DNA from: Aaosphaeria pasadenensis
Taxonomy: Eukaryota; Ascomycota; Dothideomycetes; Pleosporales
Length of the DNA: 64,000 nt
NCBI GenBank assembly: GCA_022813625.1
Contig: JAKLMB010000021.1
Location: 372,001 to 436,000 of the forward strand
Direction: 5' to 3'
This document shows positions 1 to 11,922 of the stretch, one piece after another. The notes beneath the pieces are model-generated. The model was not told where the DNA came from. It saw only the letters and a program-made list of their open reading frames with translations, and did not search any database. The first letter of the stretch is position 1, and the number at the start of each line of letters is the position of its first letter. The position numbers were made by a program, and so were the translations under genes.

Positions 1-544
1 CATCCCACACATACGAGCGACTGTCACGCCGCAGGACCGCCGAAGCTGAAGTGTTATTTTCTTATATTCAATGTCCTCGTCCAGGGTTCCTCAGACCTGG
101 AGCCCTCATGGCAACAAGTTAATCTCTTGACATCGAGGATGATATGGCGGACCAAATTTTCCATGCTCTTAATGTCGTACCGTCGGTGCAACACCCATCC
201 CAAGAGGAGGTGTGCGATACCTGAAGATTTCCCCAATTCGACTCATACCTGCTGGGAATCAGCAGTATCACCAATCATGGATGCCAACAACGTCTCGCTG
301 ACAGCAATATTGGCTCGCAGGCGAGATGCTCATTGCGCTTCCTCTTCACCATTTGAAGCTGGTGGCGTACTCCAACCATGTCAACCTAGACCTCGCACGG
401 CTGGAGGAGGCCTATTCCAAGGACACAGCTCGTTTTGCACAGTCTCGCGACGGAAAGATGATCGCCCATGGACATGCGCAGTTGAAGTTGAGTAACCCTC
501 GATGCGGTACCCGAATCAAGCACGACCTCGCTACCGGCGCTTAA
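1..544 (+). other. Possible 3' fragment of a gene at the left edge
   Basis: Two stretches look protein-like but lie in different frames: about 129-233 (acidic and hydrophobic residues, ends at a stop) and about 317-544 (helical-looking, starts near WLAGEMLIALPLHH). An intron beginning near GTGTGCG at 218 and ending at CAG near 310 could join them, but no start codon, family motif or second supporting signal is visible. It could be the last exons of a gene that begins left of the window, or chance. I do not recognise it. Confidence 0.18.
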
Positions 545-2876
545 AAACCCGGAAATATTGATCGCGCGACCGTTGCCATATCGAAAAGAAAGAACGATAC
601 GAAAATACCTCTGCGCCGTACTGCCCATTCGACCAAGCCGTGCTTCCAACCCGTCGCAATACCTCTTTGTGGGTATGTGGCACGGTGGTGGTCCATTGCA
701 TCATCTCCCCTAAACAAAACAAAAATTCCCCGGAGAATTCGTGGCAAAATCCTCCCTTCCCCCGACGTTTCACAATAAAGGGGGGTGTGGTAGCCTCGCA
801 ATTAAACAAAACGGACAGGAAGAGTGCGCGCCTTGGGACGAAGGAAGGAGGCAAGCTTGGGCGTGCAGGCGAGTTGATCTGGTTGGCTGACCGACCAGTC
901 TGGCTTATGTGTGGTCTTTTCCAGACCTACCTTACCGCGACGTTGAGCGGAACGCCTCAACAACAGGAGCAGCAGCGACAACATTTCCCATACACCAACG
1001 TCGCGGGTTTTCTCAGTCGGTGAGAGTGAGGAGGAAGCAAAAAATGGCGCCTTGTAAACGCAAACTGTAACAACATCCAAACATCCAACCAAACAATGTT
1101 TCTTTTTCCAGCAAGACATTTCCTACGAGAAGAAAAAAAAATAAACAGCAACAGGGGAGAAATTAGGCGCAAAGGAGCGAAATGATTCAATTGATTTGTT
1201 TCAAGTCTTGTCTACTTTATTTCCCGCGGGGAGTTTTGTTAAGGTGTATAGTATAGCATAGCGAGGCATAATATAGCATAGCATGGCATAGCATAGCGGA
1301 GCGTTGTATAGTTAAGCGGATATCGAAATTACATACTTCTACTTCACACGCACACTCTCTATCTTCATCCACGTTCTATATACCAAATCTTGCGATCTAC
1401 GAAACTCGTTCTACACTCCAGCTCACCCAACTCCTCTCCTTGCGAAACAGCAATGCCGATCGCATATATTGACAAATACGAACAGACATTTCAATAAAAG
1501 CAAGACCAAGCCCACCCACTCACTACACAACTACGCAAACCTTAACACCTCCCCGTCCACCCAAGGGAGTGGTTCACTTCGATTCATCTTATCGAGATCC
1601 CTGTAGGAAACTCTATCGGCTCTCTGATTCACGTATCCAGACACACAACAGTGGCGGTGGCGTTCAAGAAAGGGAGAACACCATGCGCACAAACGTGAAA
1701 CAAACACTACCTCTCCATCTACAACTCAAACGCCACTCACCCCTTGGGTCGGGGTAAGTGTATGGCATGGCTGTTGGTGTGTTGGGTTTGTAGTTGTGTA
1801 AGGTTGGTAACGGGGATGTCCGTACATTGACTCTGGCGTTTGGTTTGCATTGTCTAGATTGATGCTGGAGATTGGTAAGGGCACATTTGGGTGTCTTCAA
1901 GGAGGGATCACTAGCTCTACATTTCCGCCCAGCATATTCAGGACACGGCTGAGCGTTCGCACATAAACTCCCCAGCGAACACGAAAAGTCATGTGCTGCA
2001 ATGAACATCGTATAGGTATAGGCGAGAAGCACATTCGTACAGCCGTATCGGCTCACCGTGAGAAACTAGAATTATGTCGAAGCTCGGATCTGTAGTACGT
2101 AGAAGGGATAGGGATAGTCGTAACGTGACCGGCAACGAAGTTATTTGTAATTAGTGTGATGTATATGGTGTAAGGTTGATAGAGGCGAGAAGTATGTGGT
2201 GATGTACGAGTAACGTTCGCGAAGGTGTGAATGCACAACTATATGGGATTGACAGGTGACTGTGGGATTTGCTGTGTTGGTGGACTTGTGTACAGATCGT
2301 TCGAGAAGCAAACACTTTTGTGCGTTTGGAATAATCACGAGACGTTTCTGTGTCATCGTCTGGCTTTCGCGAAGTGTTTCGTGTGATGCACTTCAACGTT
2401 TTAAGCGATGGTGTCATTTGGATAAGACGAAGGGATTGGTAAATCGCATATCAAATGCGTTGCTGTGTAGTTGAAGTAAATTAATCGCCGAAGACAAGTC
2501 ACTCAATCTAGATAGCAGCGAAATACTACTTATGCTTCCAATCACTTCTTCGCTCTGTCTCCGTATCTTTGTAATACGTCTTCCCGACGGGAACATCTTC
2601 GGCACAGTGGTAGCCGATTATTGACCTTACAGCGGGCCGTGATCAAGATATAACACTAAAGAATGAAATTAATTAGATGCCGTTCGATAGTTTCCAATAT
2701 TGTGCTGTACTTCGTTACTGTCGTATTGGTCCAACTCCGATAGGCAACACAGCACATAGAAGCAATAGCAAGGGCAGTAGTCCTCAAGTATATTTACACG
2801 ATAAGTACCTCGCAACTACTCATATCATTTATGCATCCACAGCCTTTCCTAGGGATACTCCATAAACTGTCTGATC
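545..2876. other. Long non-coding stretch with a short ATAGC repeat patch
   Basis: No open frame with a convincing start, splice pattern or family resemblance. 1330-1570 is rich in C and T on the + strand, as in fungal 5' leader sequences, and holds a 14-codon ATG frame at 1453-1497. No coding exon can be tied to it. A patch of repeated ATAGC-type units lies at 1246-1320. Confidence 0.4.
1246..1320. repeat. Degenerate ATAGC(AT) short tandem repeats
   Basis: The core ATAGCATAGC recurs with small changes (TATAGTATAGCATAGCG, AATATAGCATAGCATGG, CATAGCATAGCGG) across about 75 bases. The copies are imperfect, so this is an aged microsatellite-like patch in non-coding DNA. Confidence 0.6.
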
Positions 2877-5567
2877 ATGAGATACTGGCCCGTGTTGTTC
2901 GTCGCGGCTGCGGCTGCTCTGCCATGGACAAATATCTTATTCGACACGGCGAATACCAAAAGTCTAGAATCTAGAGGCGCCCCCAACCCGTCCGGTATGA
3001 AAGTAGCATAATGTGTAGATGGTCCAACTGTGGAGAAGTGAGTTCAATTTCCCATCGAATCAACAGCACTATGCTACTACTACATCCACACTGCAAGAAT
3101 TTGCACTAATTCTCGACACACACCACATAGCCTTGCGATGCTGGATTTGAGGCGAAAACGATAGCGGGAGGAGAGCCCGGTAAGATAATGACCAACCCCG
3201 AACACTGCATGGACGAAGGATTCCAAACGTTCTGTTGTCCCACAGGCCAACCCACTCCCAACTGCCTGTGGCGAGGCCTGCAAAACGGTCAAAAATGTAC
3301 GCCAGGCTGTGCTACCTCAGAGGTGGAGGTCGGATCTACGAGAACGAACTGTTCGAATGGTGGACATCAGACTGCATGTTGCTCAGATGGCCGTTCCGTT
3401 AGTGCATATTCGCAATGCAAATGGCATGGGTGTACATTCAGCGGCGATTGGTGCAGCAAGGAATACCCTCAGATCCGTTTGACAGCTTCGAGGGGGTTTG
3501 GAGGAGAGGAAGCATGCGAGAACAGTCCGTTCGGATTACCTCCGTTACCCAAGTCTATCTCACTGATATCGTACCTAGATATGCTGCGAAGTTATTGCTG
3601 CCGTGACGGAACACTTCCTTCGTCGTTCTTAGGCTGCGGTTGGTATTCCAAGGAGACGCACAGGTTCAGCGACAAAGTGTGCGAGCCATCCTGTCCCAAA
3701 AATTACGTCATGCTCGCTGTGCAAAAGCACAACTGCACAATAGGCGAGGAGGCGTACTGTTGTCGCGGAGAAGTCAGAGGGCACCGCGACGATTATGTGG
3801 AAATATTTCAGAGGACCTTGGACTCGCAAGTTGGACTTGGTGTCAAGGTTGATACTTTGCATTAACTGCCTCACAGATATCTCGAAGACCGCCGGGAAAA
3901 CAAATGCCCACCTGAGTCGCTTCCACCGATTGAATAGTATGTATGGACTTACTCTGCAGCAACAGATCGAACTGATTATATCGTAAACAGTGACCAGGAT
4001 ATTAACTACGACTCGGCTGCCCCTGACGACACAGAGGAGCACTCACCGGAGAGTCCAAAACGATCAATTCAGGAATTCAGTCAAGATTGCAAGCACGATT
4101 GGCTAGTGCTTGTTGAGTATCTTGTCGCTGTCCTTGAAGCTAAACGTCGTGGGAACGAAGTTGGGGAGCAGCGCGAGATAATGAGAATCTTCGACAGTAC
4201 GATGAATGGAGTAAAATTTGTTCAATTGGTAGATTATCTCAAAATGCGCCCCCTGGAAACATCACGGCGGATCATTTTGAGAGTATTAAGGGACCCCAGA
4301 AGATGGGGTGAGTTGGCAGAGGAGACAGCCAAAGAGACGTTAGGCGTGTGCTACCTACATCCTAACCTAGGACCAGACCACGAGACGAAGTCGACGAATA
4401 CTAGCGGTAAAAGCAGCCTTCGTCCCCGCCTCATAGATGATAACTTAGGTGATCCAAATCAACCCGATATACCGTCTTTGGGCTGGATTTTGGCCGGTAT
4501 TAACGCAGGTAATTCCATCACCCCTAGTGCATGGATGTCCCAACTGATTCCTGCTGCAGGTGCTCTTTCATTCCATTACGCAAGATGGGAGTGGTACGCT
4601 GCGGTCCAAGGCAATAGAGAACCTGGGTACGTGTACCGCCGCATGGGATCACCCTTGTGTTATATTCTGTGGGTGTTGAACGTACAAGATACTAATAGAC
4701 AGAAAAAACAGCCCATTTCTAGAGCTCGCTTATTGGATTGGCCCTCGTCGTGGAATGGATCCGACAGCTCAAGAAGAGCATTCGTATATATTACACTCTT
4801 TTCGAGATAATCGAAAAGACCGGCCAGATCACAAACACGTCAACAAATGGGTCGTTCTGCACCTTCACTTTTCGTCGCCAATTATATGGTTCGATGAATT
4901 GATATTTGAAGGAAGTCGTCTATTTGACATGTATACATCCATCGTAGGTTTTACGTGTGCGTCTGGGTGACCAGTAATGCTCAAACAGACTAAACAGTCC
5001 GCCATAACCGCGTATCATTCAAACAAAGCGTTTGATCCTGATGATCGCAAGAACCGCTATATATGGCACCTACCTGGCTGGGGTCCATACTGGCGCGTCG
5101 TGAGTATTGAAATCCTACTTCTAATTTGCCTACGCATGAACAACTGAGATGAGAAATATTAGCAATGGAATGATAAAAACGGGCAGGCCGTGAATTCCCG
5201 AGCCAAATTCTCCTGTCCCAGAGGTAGCTCCATTAACATAGGCCCGGGTGGAATGGTCCAAAATACGGGTCACATAACTTCCAACCAAGACCTTCGTATC
5301 TTCCTGCACAACTTATGGTCCAAAGGATACCTTCGTAAAGAAGGGCTGGTGCCCTTGTTCAAAGCCCCAAAAAGTGATGGTGGTCCTCACTACAATCTCG
5401 TTCCGGAAACTTTGAATGGAGGATTTAAGGATGTTTCGCTACCGATTGATGAACATGTAGATTGGAAACGCATTGAGGACCTTTTCAATATCCCATGGTC
5501 GACGAACTTTTACCTTGACAATGGGGCTGCGTGGTACGATATCGATTTCCAAAATAACTTTGCATAG
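2877..5567 (+). CDS. Secreted Cys-rich protein like the C-terminal part of killer-toxin-like chitinases, no GH18 domain
   Basis: Probable model of seven exons: 2877-3002, 3131-3839, 3888-3936, 3991-4656, 4712-4943, 4998-5099 and 5163-5567 (762 codons after joining, in frame). The ATG opens a signal peptide (MRYWPVLFVAAAAALP). Residues about 43-270 hold repeated Cys motifs: FCCP with a following CLWRG, ACCSDG with CKWHG, a YCCRDG with CGWY, and a final YCCRG. This order resembles the module that follows the GH18 catalytic domain in subgroup C (killer-toxin-like) fungal chitinases. The middle and C-terminal parts (LELAYWIGPRRG, HLPGWGPYWRV) also look like that tail. No GH18 DxxDxDxE motif, LysM or chitin-binding type 1 domain is visible, so enzymatic activity is not expected. 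The first intron boundary is the least certain. Confidence 0.6.
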
Positions 5568-6341
5568 TCCGACGATAATACAAATTGGAGCATTAAAGTA
5601 TCAATGATAGATTGGTTTCAATGATTTGGCAGATTCTAGGGAATAGAGTATGCATGTCAGCTGCGAAATTCTCGCATATAAGTGCTATAATCTTTTGAAT
5701 TCACTTGGATTCTTCACCACGTGGATATGCCAAGCCCGGCCAGAATAACTACCAGCTGTACTCGATCCAGTAGTGGGATGAGTCTCACTCTCGCAATGTC
5801 ACGGGTCAGTATCCTACGCAATCAACTTGATGGAGAATCGGTTGATTGCAATCAGAATACTGAATTTGACTTAACCGAGAAAGCTATCCAGCCACTAAGG
5901 CAGGAAGATCAGCTCGTTACAGAGAATCCCAGGCAGCAGTGCATCAGGCAATCAAGCATCACTACCAAATGAGATAGTTGTCCACGATAGATGAGAATGA
6001 GGAGAGAGAGCCCTTGCACGGTTGCCTACGTTCACTTCTTGGTGAAGGTCAGTTGGTGGTCCTTGCACGTGGCCACTGAAAATGAAATCAATGAAGACAT
6101 AATCAATGAAGACATAATCATTCATTGTTCATTGAACTTAACGATAGATTTGAAATCAATGAAGACATAATCATTCATTGTTCATTGAACTTAACGATAG
6201 ATTTGAAATCAATGAAGATGAATGCAGTATTCACTCTGAATTTACCTGTTGCATTGAGCTTTGATTTGAGCTTTAAGTACCCCACATTTGTCTTCATCAT
6301 TCCACAACCTTACAACATCAACTTGGTCTTATTCTCCTCCA
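5568..6341. promoter_or_regulatory. 5' flank of ankyrin copy 1, homologous to the flank of copy 2
   Basis: No gene. The first 180 bases (shared TTGGCAGATTCTAG, CATGTCAG, GCCAAGCCCGGCC-type words) align with about 8083-8260 upstream of copy 2, and the flank of copy 3 near 10190 shares the start of that block. The flank therefore belongs to the duplicated unit. A 53-bp tandem repeat lies inside it. Confidence 0.6.
6105..6220 (+). repeat. 53-bp perfect tandem repeat upstream of ankyrin copy 1
   Basis: The word AATGAAGACATAATCATTCA starts at 6105 and again at 6158, and the unit is identical over its 53 bases. A third copy begins at 6211 (AATGAAGATG) and then diverges. An extra partial unit with AATCAATGAAGACAT lies just before it at about 6086-6104. 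The copies end about 120 bases before the start codon, so they could affect transcription. Confidence 0.9.
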
Positions 6342-7657
6342 ATGTTTCTACTAAATATTCCTACTGAGATACTAGACCTCGTCGTACAGTTCTATGTCAA
6401 TGAGGTTGGAGTAGCAAACGCTTGGTGTCGACGCGATGTTTGCAGTAAGTTCCTAGTCCAACTATAACCTTTTGATAACCTACTAACGAATGAAAACTAG
6501 AAACCTTCAAATCAGTCATAGAATACGAAGTTCTAGCAAGGCAACCAGGGGAGGCATTTGGACATGTGTTCACAGGCTTCGCAAAGCTCGTTCTGACGCA
6601 CAGCCATCGGATGCAATACCTTCGATATCGACTTAAACAGTCAAACTGTGACCGCCCGATTTTTGCTCCACGGTTAATAGCCCTCAACGCTGAACTCACG
6701 GAAAACTTAGAAGAGAAAGAAGGACATTTGCAAGAGCAGTTGTTCATGACTCTGTGCAATGTCGTCGCCACGGTCAATGCTAATATCCTGGAATTTAACA
6801 CGTTCGGTAAACGCGGTTGTAAAGATGATGCAGTTGTCAGCAATGCAGATAGAATTGCTGCTGCTGTCTCATTAGGGGACAATCACTCGCTCCAGAAGCT
6901 GATCATCGATCATCCAGGGGATATAATAAAGAAATCAACTGCACTTGGCTATCCACTAGAGGCTGCTGTAATCGGGCCGCAGATGGCTTTGCTGAAGGTT
7001 TTGCTCAACCATCTTCCGAGAATCGAACCAGGGACCTATGAATCTGACCTCGTGGCGGAATCAATTCATGGAGCAATAAAAGCAGCTGAAACGCAAGAAG
7101 TCATCGAGTTTATCATCAACTTCATCAAGGAAAAGTACGACCATAACTATGCAAACCTCGTACAATTGTCTTGGAACCACGCAACAGACTTGGGGGATTA
7201 TAGTCTCATAAAACTCATTTACGACAATCTCCCACAACGCCAACCTGGCAATTACTTACTGTCATCATATTCATTCCACAACCTTCATAGGCACGGGTTC
7301 GGAGATATTGTCAGAGGAGTTGCCAAGAAGGGATATCTTCTCTTTGCGAGCGATGCTGATATGAAATGCGTCATATTTCATGGACAGGCTGATCTGATAC
7401 CTCTCCTTGTAGAGTGCCACTGTCCAGTGAATACGTCATGGGGGATACCAGATATATCTCCTCTTAGTTATGCTGTTTCACTTCGGCAAACTGCTGCCGT
7501 GAAATTGCTCCTTGAACACGGTGCCGACATAAACATCGATGTCGATAAAGCTTTCAGGAACTATATGGACAGGAAAGATGGATGGAAGAAGGCTGAAGCC
7601 GATATACGAGAGCTTGTCAACGCTGCTCGAATCACATCGGACAATTTGATTGCATAA
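6342..7657 (+). CDS. F-box-like/ankyrin-repeat protein, tandem copy 1
   Basis: Two exons, 6342-6444 and 6501-7657, give 419 residues. The first exon encodes a short leucine-rich head (MFLLNIPTEILDLVVQFYV) followed by VCKTFKS across the splice. This is the N-terminal F-box-like segment common in large Pezizomycotina ankyrin families. The second exon carries degenerate ankyrin-type helices: ADRIAAAVSLGDNHSLQKLI near residue 130, a PLEAAVIG unit, and a better one near the end (PLSYAVSLRQTAAVKLLLEHG). Copies 2 and 3 downstream share the same intron position and phase, the same RYRLKQ and HLQEQ words and the same order. The role is unknown. Such proteins are usually taken as adaptor or recognition proteins. 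The C-terminus (RELVNAARITSDNLIA) abuts a relic of another copy's tail. Confidence 0.8.
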
Positions 7658-7860
7658 GTCCGCTCTGAAGCTTGCCGTTGAACATGAGCATACTGCCGTT
7701 GCAAACATGCCCATTAAATATGAAGCCAAGGCAGGCGTTAATTTTAATAATTGTTGTCGTGAAGCCGCAAGGGATTGTAGGTAGAGTTAAAAGAAGCAGA
7801 CTAGGAAACATTTCCGGGCGCTCTTCAGGAGTGACGGAGGCTGACTATAGCATATCATGA
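7658..7860 (+). pseudogene. Decayed 3' end of an ankyrin paralogue
   Basis: Directly after the stop of copy 1, the translation matches the last part of copy 2 (9811-9965): SALKLAVEHEHTAVAN corresponds to PLKFAVRHGHTAVSN, and CCREAARDCR to YRREAAKDCR. In-frame stops interrupt it near 7779-7790. The DNA after it (about 7890-7980) also aligns with the 3' flank of copy 2 (10044-10130). This is therefore the leftover tail of a lost or fused copy, not part of copy 1. Confidence 0.8.
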
Positions 7861-8631
7861 TTTGAACCCAAATGGATTCGATGATAGTTATGGAAAATGC
7901 ATAGAAACAGGAGCAAGATGATTGGATCTTTTACCAGTCGTCTTTTCTTACTTCACTGAAGGCATTACCTAAGATAACCTATGAGCATTATTGATCAAGG
8001 CATTAGATAAAATAAACTATAACATCATTGATCCAGGAGCGAAGCATATCCCTTCACTTTCACCGAGCCTGACCTCATCTACAAGTAACACTAAAGTGTG
8101 ATGATATATTGTTCTTGGTGACTTGGCAGATTCTAGAACCTAGAACAATGTGCGTGTCAGTTGCAGAACTCTTACATGCAAGCGATATGGTCTTTTGTAT
8201 TCGGAACAAGTCTTCACTAAGCGGTCTTTGTCAAGCCCAGCCAAGATAGGCTCCTAGTTCCAGCACAAGGAAATCCCATCTCATTTTCACAACGATCTTA
8301 GTCTGCTAGAAAAGCTAAATTTAGAACGTTAGCCTTTATTCAGTCTGGTATTGGATAATGATTTCAATGAAGACAAAGACCTTGTCCATTCTCAACTTAC
8401 CTGTTCCTTTGAGATCAATGACGAAAAGGGATTATGTTGTTGATTGTGAACCCACCCGTTGCTCTGATATCAACGAAGGACATCACATTGCTTGATATGT
8501 GCTTACCTCTGACTTCCACATTGCTCTGGTATTTAAGTATCGAGCTCGCATTTGTCTTCATTACACCATAACCTCCAAACAACATTACAACACATACCTG
8601 ACAGGAATAACAGTTCCACGGACATTCTACT
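7861..8631. promoter_or_regulatory. Intergenic unit between ankyrin copies 1 and 2
   Basis: No gene. About 7950-8030 holds an imperfect 37-bp direct duplication (AAGGCATTACCTAAGATAAC and AAGGCATTAGATAAAATAAA, both ending ATTGATC). About 8083-8260 aligns with 5575-5750, and 8345-8375 (ATTTCAATGAAGACAAAGACC) is a single diverged equivalent of the 53-bp repeat unit found upstream of copy 1. Confidence 0.55.
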
Positions 8632-10019
8632 ATGATGTATTTGCTAGACTGTACACCTGAGATCGTGGAACTTATCATCAAGTTGTACGTCCACAGGGTT
8701 GGCATATTGGAAGCCTGGTCTCGTCGCGATGTTTGCAGTAAGGTCCCAGATTCAAAGGCGACGTCCCTCGACAATGTACTGACAGTGGATAACCAGAAAC
8801 CTTTAACTACTTTATAGAATACGAAGTTCTAGCGAAGCAACCAGGGCAGGCATTTTACCGCACCCCTGAAAAGTTCATACTACAAGGTTTGACGCACAGC
8901 AAGCGTATGAAATACCTTCAATATCGAATCCAGCAGCCAAACAACGCTCCACCGATAATCTCCTTGAAATTGAGGGGTATCAACGCCGAGATTGTGGGGA
9001 AATTGCAAGAGAATGAAGGCCATCTACAAGAACAATATACTACGGCTTTGTGTATGGCGGCCCTAACCAACGATCCAGGTATACTACGAGGAGGAGGTTA
9101 CGGAACATGGCAACATAATTACGAAGCGATTATTAGCAATGTGGACAGAATAGCCGCTGCTGCTTCCATAGGAGACGAGCGTGCTCTCCGGAAGTTGATT
9201 CTAGATCATCCAATGGATGTATTGGAACAGTCAGACGCTCTTGGCTTCCCACTCCAAGCTGCTGTGGCTGGAGGACACAAGGCCTCGGTCAAGATGGTGC
9301 TTGACCTTTTACCAGAGATAGAGTTAGACGATCCAGAAGCAATTGAATTGGAGGATGCGCTTGTGGATGCGCTTTTGGAGGTCGTGAGAACAACGAAAAG
9401 CCATGACATGATGGAGCTCATCTTCGAATGTCTCGGCAAAACCCATACTGCTATCTACGCAAGTATTGTAGAAGAATTGTGGGAGACGGCACTCTATAAG
9501 AAAGACCGTAGACTCCCAAACGCCATTCTCAATCATCTCCCGCAGCTCCAGGAGGACGCGCTCGAGGCGGGCGCAATGAAGCTTCCGGAAGATTGGGGCT
9601 TCGACCAGCTTTGCAACAATGGCTTCGGAGACATGGCTAGAAGACTCATCGAGAAGGGATATTACATTCCCCCGGGCAGGTTCAAACCACACTCAAACCC
9701 TATGCTTAGTGCCATAAAATATGGACAGGCAGATCTAGTAACTCTTCTTATAGAGAAAGGATATCCAGTGGACGACTTCTGTGGTTGCCGTTGTGGTGCG
9801 CGATTACACGAGCCCCCTCTGAAGTTTGCAGTTCGTCATGGTCATACTGCTGTTTCAAACATACTCATTGAACATGGAGCCAAGGCAGACTTTGATTTTG
9901 ACGAGTATCGTCGCGAAGCTGCAAAGGATTGTAGGGAAAGTCAAAAGAAGCAGGCTGAGGTATGTTGTAGAGCGTTTTTGTATGGTGGTGTTTTGTATGG
10001 TGGTGAAGACTCGGAATAG
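8632..10019 (+). CDS. F-box-like/ankyrin-repeat protein, tandem copy 2
   Basis: Exons 8632-8737 and 8797-10019 give 442 residues. A second ATG lies at 8635. The head (LLDCTPEIVELIIKLYV, then VCKTFNYF across the intron) matches copies 1 and 3. The body has AAAASIGDERALRKLILDHP, a second ankyrin-like unit (PLQAAVAGGHKASVKMVLDL), a long acidic helical stretch near residues 185-205, and C-terminal ankyrin units (AIKYGQADLVTLLIEKG; KFAVRHGHTAVSNILIEHG). The ending differs from its sisters: after KKQAE the expected ADIREL segment is replaced by a short tail containing YGGVLYGG, which comes from a 15-bp duplication. The stop may therefore be secondary. Function is unknown. Confidence 0.8.
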
Positions 10020-10495
10020 CTTGGGCACAAATAAATCTTATGAGCATGGGAAACATATAGAAAAAAGGAACTGGACGATTCTTTCCGTCGTTTTTCCTTA
10101 CTTTAATAGAGTTATTAGCTAAGATGAACTCTGGATTTTAATTTAACCATCACTGAAGCACTCCTTTACCTTCACCATGTCTTTCACCATCTGCAAGTAA
10201 CGCTAATGTGAGATTGTTTTTGTTCCTTGTCATTCCGCAGATCAGATCAGTGAAGGTAATTTGCGGTCGTGCCATCCCACCGCCAGTGGCTGCTTTTCGC
10301 CTCGCGTTGGGTTTCGAACTACTATCTTTTCCTCTACCTTCACTACTACTCCATCACCACTCCACAACCTCGTGTTGTCTTCCGGTATATTTCAAAAGCC
10401 TCATACTTCCCCATACCTCTATCACTTCGCAGCCTTACAAAAGATTCCTCGCACACCCCCAACCGCGATCGCAGATTGAACAAGGGCTCACTACC
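10020..10495. promoter_or_regulatory. 5' flank of ankyrin copy 3
   Basis: No gene. 10044-10130 aligns with the block after copy 1 (7900-7980). 10185-10260 aligns with the start of the copy 2 upstream block (8080-8110), then diverges. 10330-10450 is pyrimidine-rich, typical of a fungal 5' leader before the ATG at 10496. Confidence 0.5.
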
Positions 10496-11922
10496 ATGGG
10501 TCTGCTCGATGTTCCGCCCGAGATACTGGAGCGAATCATACGATTCTACGTCAACGAGGTTGGCATCGATAGAGCCTGGTCTCGACGTAATGTTTGCAGT
10601 AACCTTTCTCCGATTCATTTCAAGTTGCAATGTTGTACTGATAGAAGATATTAGGAACATTCAAGTCCTTCATACAATACGAGATTCACGCAAAACAACC
10701 AATGGAGACGCTGGCAACTGCGGGTATCTTTTCCTCGGCTCTTCGGAGGCCTATGTATCGGAGCGAATACCTCCGTTATCGAATGAAAAGCCTAAACGGC
10801 GCCATACCTTGTATTCCATCTAAGTTGAAGGCCATTCATGCCGACCTCATGGAAAACACAACCAAAAAGGACAGCCGTCATCTACAAGAACAGTACGCCA
10901 TGAAATTATGTCATGTGACAGCGACTCTCTGGGATTGGAGAATACTCTCGTGCCATTGGGATAGTTGCCCTCACCTTGAAACTGATGAGGTCATCGATGC
11001 GGACAAGATTGCAGCAGCTGCCTCTATTGGGGACGAACAGCTTCTCCGGAAGTTAATTCTTGATCATCCTATGGATGCGGCAGATCAATCAGATGTTCTT
11101 GCATTTCCACTTGAGGCGGCAGTAGCCGGGGGCCAGGCAGCTTCGGCCAAAATCTTGCTGGACCATCTTGCAACACTTGATGATGCACATGAGAGAGAAA
11201 TATTGGACTATGCAATCACAGCAATGGGTTCAAATGAAAGCCATAGTTTGGTCGAGGCATTTTCGGAATCTTTTAGCAGAAATCACGAAAATGACTACAT
11301 CTTTCTACTAGAGTCCTCGTGGAACCGGGCAGTAAGCCGATGCGATTATGGGCTTATAAAGATCCTTTACAACCATCTTCCACAATTCCAATCCAGCAGT
11401 CTTGAACGACCGAGATCTAGATTCGATTATTGGATGATGGTAGAATTGTTCAGGGACCTCTGTAGGCATGGGTTCAGAGACATTGCCAAAGGATTCATCG
11501 ACAAGGGATATATTCACTCCTTGACTGATTGCGCGATGGACTGCCCTCTGCTTAGCGCCATCCAGCATGATCAAGCGGACCTGATACCTCTACTTTTAGA
11601 TAAAGGCTTTCCAGTGGATAATTTTTGGGGCCGCCATCCCTTGTGGCCGAAGCCAGACAGCCCTCTGAAGTTCGCTATTCGAATCCGAGCAACCGCTGCT
11701 GTAAAGATACTCATTGAACAAGGAGCGAAAACAAACATCAAACTCAACTATTGGTTTCGCAAAACCGCAAAAGATCCTCAGACAGGTGAATCGAAACAAG
11801 CCGAAGCCGACATCAGAGAGCTTTTCAAGTCTGCTCGTGCAGCACAGTCCGCGCGCAGAGGAACCAGGGCAGCTCCCATCATCCGGAGGAATCCCCAGCG
11901 CAAAGCAAAGAAGCAGCATTGA
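10496..11922 (+). CDS. F-box-like/ankyrin-repeat protein, tandem copy 3
   Basis: Exons 10496-10598 and 10655-11922 give 456 residues. This is the best preserved copy. Its head (MGLLDVPPEILERIIRFYV, then VCRTFKSF across the splice) is closest to the usual fungal form. Ankyrin-type units include AAAASIGDEQLLRKLILDHP, PLEAAVAGGQAASAKILLDH and KFAIRIRATAAVKILIEQG, followed by the ADIRELFKSAR segment. A basic tail (RGTRAAPIIRRNPQRKAKKQ) is absent from copies 1 and 2 and could direct nuclear entry or nucleic-acid contact. The intron position is identical in all three copies. Function is not known. Confidence 0.85.

Noticed and set aside
7658..7860. Repeat-induced point mutation as the cause of the decayed ankyrin tail
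   Set aside because: The differences from copy 2 include many transversions and small indels, so a C-to-T signature is not dominant.
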